22,387 bases of DNA from Aquificota bacterium. Its GTDB lineage: Bacteria > Aquificota > Aquificia > Aquificales > Hydrogenothermaceae. The first letter of the stretch is position 1, and each line of letters starts with the position of its first letter. The stretch lies in NCBI GenBank assembly GCA_013153765.1, contig JAADDT010000028.1, positions 1 to 22,387 on the forward strand, read 5' to 3'. The notes beneath the pieces are model-generated. The model did no database searches and had not been told where the DNA came from. It saw nothing but the letters and a program-made list of their open reading frames with translations. Shown here piece by piece: positions 1 to 7,022 of the stretch. Made by a program: the position numbers and the translations under genes.

Positions 1-1514
1 TCCGGATAGGACAGTTCGTTATCCTGAATTACAAAGATGATGATGGGGAAAAGAGACTGCTGGGAATGATACAAAGTCTGGAGAGGAACAATCCCTATCT
101 GCCGGAGGACATCACGTCAAAACAGCAGGCGGAAAGCCTGAAAAGGTTTTCCGAAAAGGAAAACACGATAAAGGGGGAAGTCCACATACTCGGTGAGATA
201 GTGGAAGGGGAGGACGAGGTTTACCTCCAGATACCACGGACACCACCTATGCCTGCTTCTGCCGTTTACGAGGCTGATCCGGAGTTGCTGAAGAAGGTTT
301 TCGGGGCAAAAAGTAAGCGGTTTATTAGAATAGGCAGGCTACTTTCGGAGAAAGAGGAGGTGCCGGTTTACATAGACGTGGAGCAGGTGGTATTAAGGCA
401 TCTGGCAGTCCTTGCCATAACAGGGGCAGGTAAGTCAAACACTGTTTCGGTTCTGCTTAAAAACATAGTGGAACTTGGCGGAACTGTGGCGGTGTTTGAC
501 TTCCACGGGGAGTACGCAAGGACGAGGTTTACCAGAAACGGCAGGTCTGTGGTTAACCACATAGTCCCTCTTATAAATCCTGCCTCTTTAAAGCCGAGGG
601 AGTTTGCCTCCTTTATAGGGATAAAGCCAAACGCCACAGTCCAGTTCAGGTACTTCAGGATAGCTCTTGAGTACCTGATTGAACAGCTGAAGGGAGAAAA
701 AGGGGACAACTGGCAGAACGAGATTAACACGGATATTTTCCTGAAAAGGCTAAAAGAAACGATTGAAGCTCTTGCGGACCCTGAAAGTGAGGTGGGACAG
801 AAGATAAAGGGCAGGGTAAGGGAAGACTCACTGTTTGAGGTTTTGAACAAGCTTGAAGACCTTGAGATGGAATTGGGACACATAATAAAGCTGGGCGTAC
901 CTCCTCTGGTTGAAAACATAAAGCCGGGGAAGGTTAACGTGTTTGACTTTTCCGAGCTTGACGAGGAGGTGGCGGACGCAATAGCCTCAAGCGTTTTAAG
1001 GTGGGCTTTGGAGGAAAGGAAAAAAGCCGTAAGGCAGGGGGAGTCAAGGCTACCTTTCCCGCTTATGGTTGTTATAGAGGAAGCTCACATACTTGCAGGT
1101 GAAAACAGGAACACACAGTCAAAGTACTACATAGCAAGGATAGCACGTGAGGGCAGGAAGTTTGGGCTGGGCATAACGGTCGTCACGCAAAGACCTAAAG
1201 GGCTTGACAAGGAAATACTTTCACAGATGAACAACATGATCATACTGAAGCTGGTTGAACCTGAAGACCAGAAGCACGTCCAGAGGGCAAGCGAGTCCCT
1301 TTCACAGGAGCTTATGGACTACTTGCCGGGACTTAATCCGGGGGAGGCTATCATCATAGGTAATATGACGAAGATACCTCTGCTGGTAAAGATAGACAGG
1401 GCTGTGGAAAAAATAGAAGGAAACGATATTGACGTGGTAGGTCAGTGGGAAGAAATTGTTAAAAAGGAAAGTAAATCTAAAATAAAGGAAATGTCCCGTT
1501 TAGGGGACTTGTGA
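1..1514 (+). CDS. herA: HerA-like hexameric ATPase/helicase, 5'-truncated by the window edge
   Basis: The reading frame is open from base 3, well before the first ATG at 66. The residues encoded before that ATG (IGQFVILNYK... then GMIQSLERNN) look like the N-terminal HAS-barrel of HerA, so the true start lies outside the window. About 503 residues are visible. In order: the end of the HAS barrel; a conserved RxxxIGxLL segment before the motor; Walker A (AITGAGKSNTV, near nt 415-447); a RecA/FtsK-type core; Walker B with a following glutamate (VVIEEAHILAG, near nt 1066-1098); an arginine-containing QRPKGLDKE segment; and a C-terminal IPLLVKID strand. HerA translocates double-stranded DNA and in archaea partners the nuclease NurA in end resection. 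Bacterial homologues occur in repair and in defence contexts. No nurA is visible here, but it could lie upstream. The family call is secure; the role in this organism is inferred. Confidence 0.88.
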   Translation, partial: RIGQFVILNYKDDDGEKRLLGMIQSLERNNPYLPEDITSKQQAESLKRFSEKENTIKGEVHILGEIVEGEDEVYLQIPRTPPMPASAVYEADPELLKKVFGAKSKRFIRIGRLLSEKEEVPVYIDVEQVVLRHLAVLAITGAGKSNTVSVLLKNIVELGGTVAVFDFHGEYARTRFTRNGRSVVNHIVPLINPASLKPREFASFIGIKPNATVQFRYFRIALEYLIEQLKGEKGDNWQNEINTDIFLKRLKETIEALADPESEVGQKIKGRVREDSLFEVLNKLEDLEMELGHIIKLGVPPLVENIKPGKVNVFDFSELDEEVADAIASSVLRWALEERKKAVRQGESRLPFPLMVVIEEAHILAGENRNTQSKYYIARIAREGRKFGLGITVVTQRPKGLDKEILSQMNNMIILKLVEPEDQKHVQRASESLSQELMDYLPGLNPGEAIIIGNMTKIPLLVKIDRAVEKIEGNDIDVVGQWEEIVKKESKSKIKEMSRLGDL

Positions 1515-1522
1515 GGATTGTT

Positions 1523-2167
1523 ATGTTTAAAAACAGGGAAGAAGCCGGTCTGCTTCTGGGGGAACTGTTAGCACAAAGGCTGGCGGATAAGGAAAACACC
1601 GTTTTACTTGCCATTCCGAGGGGAGGCGTTCCGGTAGCTTACTACGTGGCTAAAAAGACGGGAATACCTTTCAGTATGGTTGTTGCAAAAAAGATAACCT
1701 TACCTGACCAGCCGGAGACGGCAATTGGGGCGGCGGCTCCAGACGGCTCTTACATACTGGCTGAAGGGATACCTGCTGACAACCCTGTGATCAGGGAAGC
1801 GATAATGAAAGCCATAAGGGAAGCAAGGGAAAAGCTTGAAAAGTATCTGGGAGGGAAAGAGCCGGATATAAGCGGTAAAAACGTGGTTATTATAGACGAC
1901 GGTCTGGCTACCGGCTTTACAGCATTGGTATCAGGTCTGTACGCAAAGAACAGGGGGGCAAACAAAGTCATACTTGCCGTGCCTGTCTGTCCGGCGGACA
2001 GCATACCAAGGGTAAGCAGGTATTTTGACGACGTGATATGTTATCATAAGGTCAGCACGCCGTTTTTTGCGGTTGGTGCTTTTTATCAGGACTTCCATCA
2101 GGTAAGCGACGAAGAATTGGAATTTTACCTGAAAAAGGCTATGGAAGAAGGTTTGTTATACCTGTAA
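1523..2167 (+). CDS. Predicted phosphoribosyltransferase (COG1926-type)
   Basis: A 214-residue PRTase-fold protein. The diagnostic PRPP-binding loop is VVIIDDGLATG about two thirds of the way in. An N-terminal strand-loop LLAIPRGGVPVAYYVA is typical of the COG1926 branch of predicted phosphoribosyltransferases, whose substrate is unknown. I chose ATG 1523 because MFKNREEAG matches where relatives begin and GAGG lies 6 nt upstream. An in-frame GTG at 1511 overlaps the herA stop and would add four residues (MRIV). With either start the gene is essentially fused to herA in the transcript, so it is almost certainly co-expressed with the ATPase. A nucleotide-salvage role would be the default guess, but neither the base substrate nor any link to DNA processing can be read from the sequence. 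Confidence 0.8.
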   Translation: MFKNREEAGLLLGELLAQRLADKENTVLLAIPRGGVPVAYYVAKKTGIPFSMVVAKKITLPDQPETAIGAAAPDGSYILAEGIPADNPVIREAIMKAIREAREKLEKYLGGKEPDISGKNVVIIDDGLATGFTALVSGLYAKNRGANKVILAVPVCPADSIPRVSRYFDDVICYHKVSTPFFAVGAFYQDFHQVSDEELEFYLKKAMEEGLLYL

Positions 2168-2190
2168 AAAAAACGGCAAGGAGGAACGGA

Positions 2191-2808
2191 ATGGGTAAAG
2201 CAGGTGTTGGACTGCTTACGGCAGTAGGTTTTCTGTTTTTCAGCTGTGGCTTAAACCAGTCTTCCACCACCGAAATACCGCCACAAAAACTGGAAACGGT
2301 TAAACAGATAGGGGAGACCGCATCAACAACACTGCTCAAGCGGTTAAAAAAGGAACTGAAGACAGCACTAACATCACAGGGACCGGTGGGGGCTATAGAG
2401 ACCTGCTCAAAGAAGGCTTTAACTATCACAAAGGAAGTGGCACAGGAAGTTAAAGGGGTTAAGGAGATTAAAAGGACTTCCTTCAAATACAGAAATCCTC
2501 TTAACAAGCCGGACCAATACGAGGCGGAGGCACTGAAGTTTTTTGAAGAAAGTATGAAAAAAACGGGCAAACTGCCTCCTTACTACGTCCAGAAGGTTAA
2601 CGGCGAATACAGGTACTACAAGCCTTTAAAGGTAATGCCTGTCTGTCTCATATGCCACGGTGATCCACAAAAGATGAATCCGGCAGTGGTTAAAAAACTG
2701 AAGGAGCTGTATCCTGAAGATAAGGCGGTAGGCTACAAAGAAGGGGACTTTAGGGGGGGTATCAGGGTTTCAATCCCTGAAGAAGTGGTTGAAAAATCCT
2801 CCAATTAA
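2191..2808 (+). CDS. DUF3365 (Tll0287-like) heme-binding lipoprotein
   Basis: A 205-residue protein with a strong Shine-Dalgarno (AAGGAGG, 2178-2184). The hydrophobic N-terminus ends in FFSC, giving a probable lipidated Cys19. The lipobox is not ideal, with Phe at -2 and -3. The mature part matches the DUF3365/Tll0287-like family in length and layout: a helical section with a conserved AIETCSKKA-type segment (Cys about 72) and, near the C-terminus, a single c-type heme motif CLICH (C152, C155, H156) followed by GDP. It is therefore probably a periplasmic, membrane-anchored mono-heme protein, either a redox carrier or a sensor domain. It lies 23 nt after the phosphoribosyltransferase on the same strand and is the last gene before a strong hairpin. 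Its link to HerA may be only positional. Substrate and partner are unknown. Confidence 0.75.
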   Translation: MGKAGVGLLTAVGFLFFSCGLNQSSTTEIPPQKLETVKQIGETASTTLLKRLKKELKTALTSQGPVGAIETCSKKALTITKEVAQEVKGVKEIKRTSFKYRNPLNKPDQYEAEALKFFEESMKKTGKLPPYYVQKVNGEYRYYKPLKVMPVCLICHGDPQKMNPAVVKKLKELYPEDKAVGYKEGDFRGGIRVSIPEEVVEKSSN

Positions 2809-2818
2809 GCATTATAAA

Positions 2819-2850
2819 AGCCTCCTGTCCCTCAAGCAGGGAAGGAGGCT
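2819..2850 (-). terminator. Hairpin terminator between convergent DUF3365 and speD genes
   Basis: AGCCTCCT pairs perfectly with AGGAGGCT, continues after a one-base bulge as TCCCT/AGGGA, and closes on a loop of about 5 nt. On the minus strand the stem is followed directly by TTTTAT, a good U-tract for ending speD transcripts about 60 nt after its stop. On the plus strand the following bases are GTTTGG, a weaker tract, so it may also work in that direction for the DUF3365 gene. Confidence 0.75.
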
Positions 2851-2912
2851 GTTTGGATAAACCTGTCCTTCAGGAATTTTTAAAAAAGCGTATATCTAAA
2901 TCCGGAGGCGGT

Positions 2913-3314
2913 TTATACCGTCTCCAGCTCTATTTTCTCAATGTTGGTAGTGGCTTCATCTACCGGAACAACGCCTCTTTCAGCAACCTTTTCGTCAACT
3001 CTTTTTGGCTTTAAAACCTTCAGAATGTATTCCATAGCCTTAAAGGTTTTTTCCTTTCCTCCGCACGTGTAAACATCTATAGCGGCATAGCCGTGTTCCG
3101 GCCAAGTGTGGATTGATATGTGAGATTCTTCAAGAAGGATTACGCCTGTTGCTCCGTGTGGATAGAACTGGTGAAAGTGTGATGAGAGTTTGCTTAGACC
3201 TGCATACTTGACTGCTCCTTCAAGGAGCTCCCTAACGTCTTCAACGTGGTCTAACTTGTCAAATTCTACTCCGTAAAGGTCAGCTAAGATATGCAGTCCG
3301 AGGGTTTTTTCCAT
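2913..3314 (-). CDS. speD: S-adenosylmethionine decarboxylase proenzyme (class 1B)
   Basis: A 133-residue prokaryotic AdoMetDC. The autoprocessing site is intact: LLEESHISIHTWPEHGY contains Glu63-Ser64, where self-cleavage converts the serine to the pyruvoyl cofactor. His69 and Cys84 (in DVYTCGG) correspond to the catalytic histidine and cysteine of the Thermotoga-type enzyme. The product, decarboxylated SAM, is the aminopropyl donor for spermidine and the long or branched polyamines common in thermophiles. GGAGGA lies a few bases before the ATG. The gene is divergent from metH and has a leader of roughly 98 nt containing an upstream ORF. The C-terminal tail after about residue 115 (VDEATTNIEKIELETV) is short and variable, as usual. 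No spermidine synthase gene is in the window. Confidence 0.95.
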   Translation of the reverse strand: MEKTLGLHILADLYGVEFDKLDHVEDVRELLEGAVKYAGLSKLSSHFHQFYPHGATGVILLEESHISIHTWPEHGYAAIDVYTCGGKEKTFKAMEYILKVLKPKRVDEKVAERGVVPVDEATTNIEKIELETV

Positions 3315-3342
3315 TTTCTATCCTCCATCTTAATTTTTTCAA

Positions 3343-3378
3343 TTAAAAAACTCGTCGGGCCACCGCTGGCCATAACAT
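3343..3378 (-). CDS. Candidate 11-codon leader peptide ORF (uORF) in the speD leader
   Basis: On the minus strand an unusually strong AGGAGG (3383-3388) is followed 4 nt later by ATG and the 11-codon ORF MLWPAVARRVF, ending in TAA 28 nt before the speD start. It lies inside the predicted speD 5' leader. Two adjacent CGA arginine codons precede the stop; CGA is rare in the surrounding genes, which use AGG/AGA. A GC-rich hairpin (GGCCA-GCGG-TGGCC, 3359-3372) overlaps its middle. A second ATG at 3373, 9 nt from the same ribosome binding site, opens a different frame of 29 codons that runs past the speD start to 3284. Only one of the two needs to be real. There is no homology evidence; the call rests on ribosome binding site, position and codon content. 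Confidence 0.35.
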   Translation of the reverse strand: MLWPAVARRVF

Positions 3379-3398
3379 AAAACCTCCTGCTTTGTTTT

Positions 3399-3428
3399 TT
3401 GAAAAACCGCAGAAAAATAATATATATT
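3399..3428 (+). promoter_or_regulatory. Predicted sigma70-type promoter of metH
   Basis: TTGAAA (3399-3404), an 18-bp spacer, and TATATT (3423-3428), followed by a leader of only about 27 nt to the metH ATG. The leader is too short for a SAM or cobalamin riboswitch, so any control of metH would have to act at the promoter. It overlaps the divergent speD promoter by 2 bp in the -10 boxes. Confidence 0.5.
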
Positions 3429-3447
3429 AATTTTCTTAATTCATCAA
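3419..3447 (-). promoter_or_regulatory. Predicted sigma70-type promoter of speD
   Basis: Read on the minus strand: TTGATG (3442-3447), a 17-bp spacer, then TATATT (3419-3424). Transcription would begin near 3412, giving a speD leader of about 98 nt that includes the upstream ORF. The -10 box overlaps the metH -10 box on the opposite strand. Confidence 0.5.
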
Positions 3448-3461
3448 CTACAGGGTGGAAA

Positions 3462-6400
3462 ATGAAAGACCTTAAACAGTTAATAAAAGAAAAAGTACTG
3501 GTTATGGACGGTGCGATGGGGACTATGATCCAGTCCACCATCATACCGATGGAAAGCTGGCAGGGAAAGGTAGGCTGTAATGAGATACTGAACGTGGGAG
3601 CACCGGAAGTAATACGCTCCATACACGAAAAGTACGCACAGGCAGGGGCAGACCTGATAAAAACCAATACATTTGGAGCTTTGCCTTGGGTACTGGACGA
3701 GTACGGTATAGGGGACAGGACTTACGAGCTTGCCAAGGCAGGGGCACAGTTGGTAAGGCAGGTATGCGACAAGTACTCTACGGAGGAAAAACCGCTTTTC
3801 GTTGCCGGCTCACTGGGTCCCGGCACGAAACTGCCTTCTTTAGGACACATAGAGTACGACGAGATGTACGAGGGATACAAAACGGCGGCAAAGGGGCTTA
3901 TAGACGGGGGCGTTGATGTGTTTTTACTTGAGACTTTTCAGGACCCTCTGCAGATAAAGGCGGCACTACACGGCATACAGGACGCCTCAAGGGAAATGGG
4001 AAAGGACATTCCTGTTATGGTATCAGCCACCATAGAGTTGACCGGAACCATGCTGATAGGGACGGACGCACAAACGCTTGCCACCATAATGGAGCCTTTT
4101 GACATACTTTCGCTGGGCTTTAACTGTGGGACAGGTCCGGAGCAGGTTGAACAGCACCTTAAAACGCTTTCGCAGGTATGGGACAGACCTATCTCAATCC
4201 ACGCAAACGCAGGACTGCCGGAAAATAGGGGCGGACACACCTATTATCCGATGGGGGCGGAAGAGTTTGCCGAAAGGGAAAGCGGCTTCCTGAAGTTTGA
4301 CGGGGTGGCAGTACTGGGTGGTTGCTGTGGAACAACGCCTGCTCACATAAAGGCACTGGCGGAAAAGGTGAAGGGAAAAAAACCGAAACCGCCTAAAGGC
4401 AGGCAGAAGCCTGCACTGGCTTCACTTTACGGCATACAGCCTTTAAAACAGGAGCCTCCACCGTTTATGGTAGGGGAAAGGACAAACGCCACAGGTTCAA
4501 AAAAGTTCAGAAAGCTCCTGCTGGAGGAAAACTACGACGGCATACTGTCCATAGCACAGGAGCAGGTTAAGGCTGGGGCACACGCACTTGACGTGTCGGT
4601 AAACTTTGCCGGCAGGGACGAGATAAAGGACATGAAAGCTGTAATAAGCCGTTTCAACGAGAAGATACCTGTACCGCTGATGCCTGACAGCACACAGCCG
4701 GACGCACTGGAAACGGCACTGAAACACATAGGGGGAAGACCTATACTGAACTCTGCAAACCTTGAGGACGGTGAGGAAAAGTTCAACAGGGTTTGCTCGC
4801 TTGCAAAAAGGTACGGCTCGGCACTGGTTTTACTTACCATAGACGAAAAAGGTATGGCTAAAACGAAGGAAAGGAAGGTTGAAGTGGCGGAAAGGATGTA
4901 TCGGCTCGCCACTGAAAAACACGGCTTGAGACCTGAAGACCTCGTTTTTGACGTTCTTACGTTCACCGTAGGCTCGGGGGACGAGGAATACAGGGACGCG
5001 GCAGTCCAGACCATAGAGGCTATAAGGGAGATAAGGAGAAGGCATCCGGAAGTGGGCTTTGTGCTTGGAATATCAAACATTTCCTTCGGGCTGGACGCCA
5101 CAGCCAGAAAGTACCTGAACTCCGTTTTCCTCCACCACTGTATAGAAGCGGGACTTACTATGGCTATCGTCAATCCAAAACAGCTCATACCTTACCACAA
5201 AATATCTGAAGAAGACAGGAAGGTATGTGAAAACCTCCTTTTCAACAGGTGGGAGGACGGGGAAGACCCGCTGATCAGGTTCATAAACCACTTTTCAAAG
5301 GCTAAAGACAGGGATTTAAAAGAGGAAGAAGACCTGCTTAAAAAACTGCCGATAGAAGAAAGGATAAAAAAACTCCTTATAGACGGTGAGAAGGAAAAGC
5401 TGATAGAGGCTGTGGAAGAAGCAAGGCATACCATACCGCCTGAAAAGATAATAAACGAAATACTGATAGAAGCGATGAAGGTGGTGGGAGACCTTTTTGG
5501 GGAAGGTAAGATGCAACTGCCTTTCGTCCTCCAGTCTGCGGAGGCTATGAAAGCCGCAGTTGACTACCTTAACCAATACCTGCCTAAAAAGAAAAAGGAA
5601 AAACAGACCACGCTGGTGCTGGGAACGGTTAAGGGGGACGTCCACGACGTAGGTAAAAACCTTGTTGACATAATCCTTACGAACAACGGCTTCAGGGTGA
5701 TAAATCTGGGCATAAAGGTAGAGCTGGAGGAGTTTATAAAGGCTTACGAGGAACACAACGCAGACGCAATAGGTATGAGTGGTCTGCTGGTAAAGTCCAC
5801 ACTTGAGATGAAAAACAACCTTGAGGAAATGAAGAAAAGGGGCATAAAAGTGCCTGTCCTCTTGGGGGGAGCCGCACTGAACAAGGCTTTCGTTGACCAG
5901 TACTGCCGTCCCGTTTACGACGGTCCGATTTTCTACTGCCGTGATGCGTTTGACGGCATAGAGGCTATGAACAGGATAGAAAAGTGGGACGGCGTTTCGC
6001 CACTTGATACGAACCTTGGTCAGGACAGGGAAGAGAAGGAGATAGAAGAAGAACTGAAAAAACAGAAAAAGGAGGAGGAAATACCTCCAATCAGCCGTAT
6101 AAAAATGCCGGACAGGTCTGTTCCGGTACCAATCCCTCCTTTCTGGGGAAGGAAGGTGTGGGTACATCCTGAAATGGAGGACAGGGAGTTTTACCGCTAC
6201 ATACAGGAGCTTGCGTTTAAGTGGATAAATAAAGGGGCTCTGTTTAAAAGGGCTTGGGGATACACAAGGGGAGGCAAGACAAAGGAGGAATACGAAAGGC
6301 TGAAAGAGGAGGAAATAATACCGGCTTTTGAAAGGCTGAAAAAACTGCTTATTGAGGAGGACATATTTCAACCTCTGATCATATACGGATACTGGCCTTG

Positions 6401-7022
6401 CAGGTCTGACTTCCCTGTGGAAAACGAAGAAAATAGGGAGTGTAGCCTTCTGGTATTTCCGGAAACGGAAGGGTGGAAGGACGAAAGGGAGGTAAACAGG
6501 GAACCGCTTAAGGACATTATAGGAACAGCTGAAGTGGTTATGAACTTTCCACGCTCCAAAAAACCGCCTTACCGCTGTCTGGCGGACTACTTCCACGACG
6601 ACAGGCACGACGTTTTACCGCTTACGGTCGTTTCTGCCGGTAGCAGGCTTTCCGAGTACGAAAACCAGCTTTTCAGGGAAGGTAAGTACAAGGAGTACCA
6701 CCTTGTCCACGGGCTCGGGGTTGAGTTGGCTGAAGCTCTGGCGGAAATCGTCCACAAGCAGATAAGGATAGAGTTAGGGATAGCAAAAAATGAAGGGGAA
6801 AGTCTTGAGGACGTGAACTGGCAGGTGAGGAACTATCAGGGGGCAAGGTACTCTCCCGGTTATCCAGCCTGTCCAGACCTGTCCCTGAACGAAAAGATAT
6901 TCAAGCTCCTGAAACCGGAAGAATACGGTCTGTCCCTGACGGAAAACTACCTGATAGTGCCGGAGCAGTCAACGGACGCAATAGTGGTTTACCATCCGGA
7001 GGCAACGTACTTTGCGGTTTAA
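3462..7022 (+). CDS. metH: Cobalamin-dependent methionine synthase, full length with reactivation domain
   Basis: A 1186-residue protein close to the usual MetH length (about 1227 in E. coli). It transfers the methyl group of methyl-tetrahydrofolate to homocysteine via cobalamin. Domains in order: homocysteine-binding barrel (about 1-320) with zinc ligands Cys222 (GFNCGTG) and Cys288-Cys289 (GGCCGTT); pterin-binding barrel (about 330-600) opening with GERTNATGSKKF; four-helix cap (about 620-710); B12-binding Rossmann domain with GDVHDVGKN, where His728 is the lower axial cobalt ligand, then GMSGLLVKS and LLGGAALN; and the C-terminal AdoMet reactivation domain (about 900-1186) with ARYSPGYPACPD. 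The start is ATG 3462 (MKDLKQLIKEKVLVMDGAMG), with GGGTGG just upstream. An in-frame TTG at 3399 is the promoter -35 box and would add an AT-rich, non-family tail. Its stop codon overlaps the stop of the convergent lipoprotein gene. Confidence 0.97.
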   Translation: MKDLKQLIKEKVLVMDGAMGTMIQSTIIPMESWQGKVGCNEILNVGAPEVIRSIHEKYAQAGADLIKTNTFGALPWVLDEYGIGDRTYELAKAGAQLVRQVCDKYSTEEKPLFVAGSLGPGTKLPSLGHIEYDEMYEGYKTAAKGLIDGGVDVFLLETFQDPLQIKAALHGIQDASREMGKDIPVMVSATIELTGTMLIGTDAQTLATIMEPFDILSLGFNCGTGPEQVEQHLKTLSQVWDRPISIHANAGLPENRGGHTYYPMGAEEFAERESGFLKFDGVAVLGGCCGTTPAHIKALAEKVKGKKPKPPKGRQKPALASLYGIQPLKQEPPPFMVGERTNATGSKKFRKLLLEENYDGILSIAQEQVKAGAHALDVSVNFAGRDEIKDMKAVISRFNEKIPVPLMPDSTQPDALETALKHIGGRPILNSANLEDGEEKFNRVCSLAKRYGSALVLLTIDEKGMAKTKERKVEVAERMYRLATEKHGLRPEDLVFDVLTFTVGSGDEEYRDAAVQTIEAIREIRRRHPEVGFVLGISNISFGLDATARKYLNSVFLHHCIEAGLTMAIVNPKQLIPYHKISEEDRKVCENLLFNRWEDGEDPLIRFINHFSKAKDRDLKEEEDLLKKLPIEERIKKLLIDGEKEKLIEAVEEARHTIPPEKIINEILIEAMKVVGDLFGEGKMQLPFVLQSAEAMKAAVDYLNQYLPKKKKEKQTTLVLGTVKGDVHDVGKNLVDIILTNNGFRVINLGIKVELEEFIKAYEEHNADAIGMSGLLVKSTLEMKNNLEEMKKRGIKVPVLLGGAALNKAFVDQYCRPVYDGPIFYCRDAFDGIEAMNRIEKWDGVSPLDTNLGQDREEKEIEEELKKQKKEEEIPPISRIKMPDRSVPVPIPPFWGRKVWVHPEMEDREFYRYIQELAFKWINKGALFKRAWGYTRGGKTKEEYERLKEEEIIPAFERLKKLLIEEDIFQPLIIYGYWPCRSDFPVENEENRECSLLVFPETEGWKDEREVNREPLKDIIGTAEVVMNFPRSKKPPYRCLADYFHDDRHDVLPLTVVSAGSRLSEYENQLFREGKYKEYHLVHGLGVELAEALAEIVHKQIRIELGIAKNEGESLEDVNWQVRNYQGARYSPGYPACPDLSLNEKIFKLLKPEEYGLSLTENYLIVPEQSTDAIVVYHPEATYFAV

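Noticed and set aside
3359-3372. GGCCA/TGGCC hairpin before T6 in the speD leader as an intrinsic terminator/attenuator
   Set aside because: The stem is only 5 bp and is separated from the T run by 7 nt, so it is not a canonical terminator. I keep it only as part of the leader structure.
3399-3461. In-frame TTG extension of metH
   Set aside because: The extra 21 residues are encoded by the AT-rich promoter, the TTG is the -35 box, and MetH proteins start at the MKDLKQ...LVMDGAMG position, with GGGTGG before ATG 3462.
3315-3461. SAM riboswitch between speD and metH
   Set aside because: No SAM-I/II type conserved core is seen, and the metH leader is about 27 nt.
5316-6608. A 430-codon open frame on the minus strand inside metH
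   Set aside because: It is entirely antisense to the conserved metH coding region. Its composition (runs of Phe, Val, Tyr, Arg) is what a stop-poor complementary frame of Lys/Glu-rich codons gives, and it has no ribosome binding site or recognisable domain.
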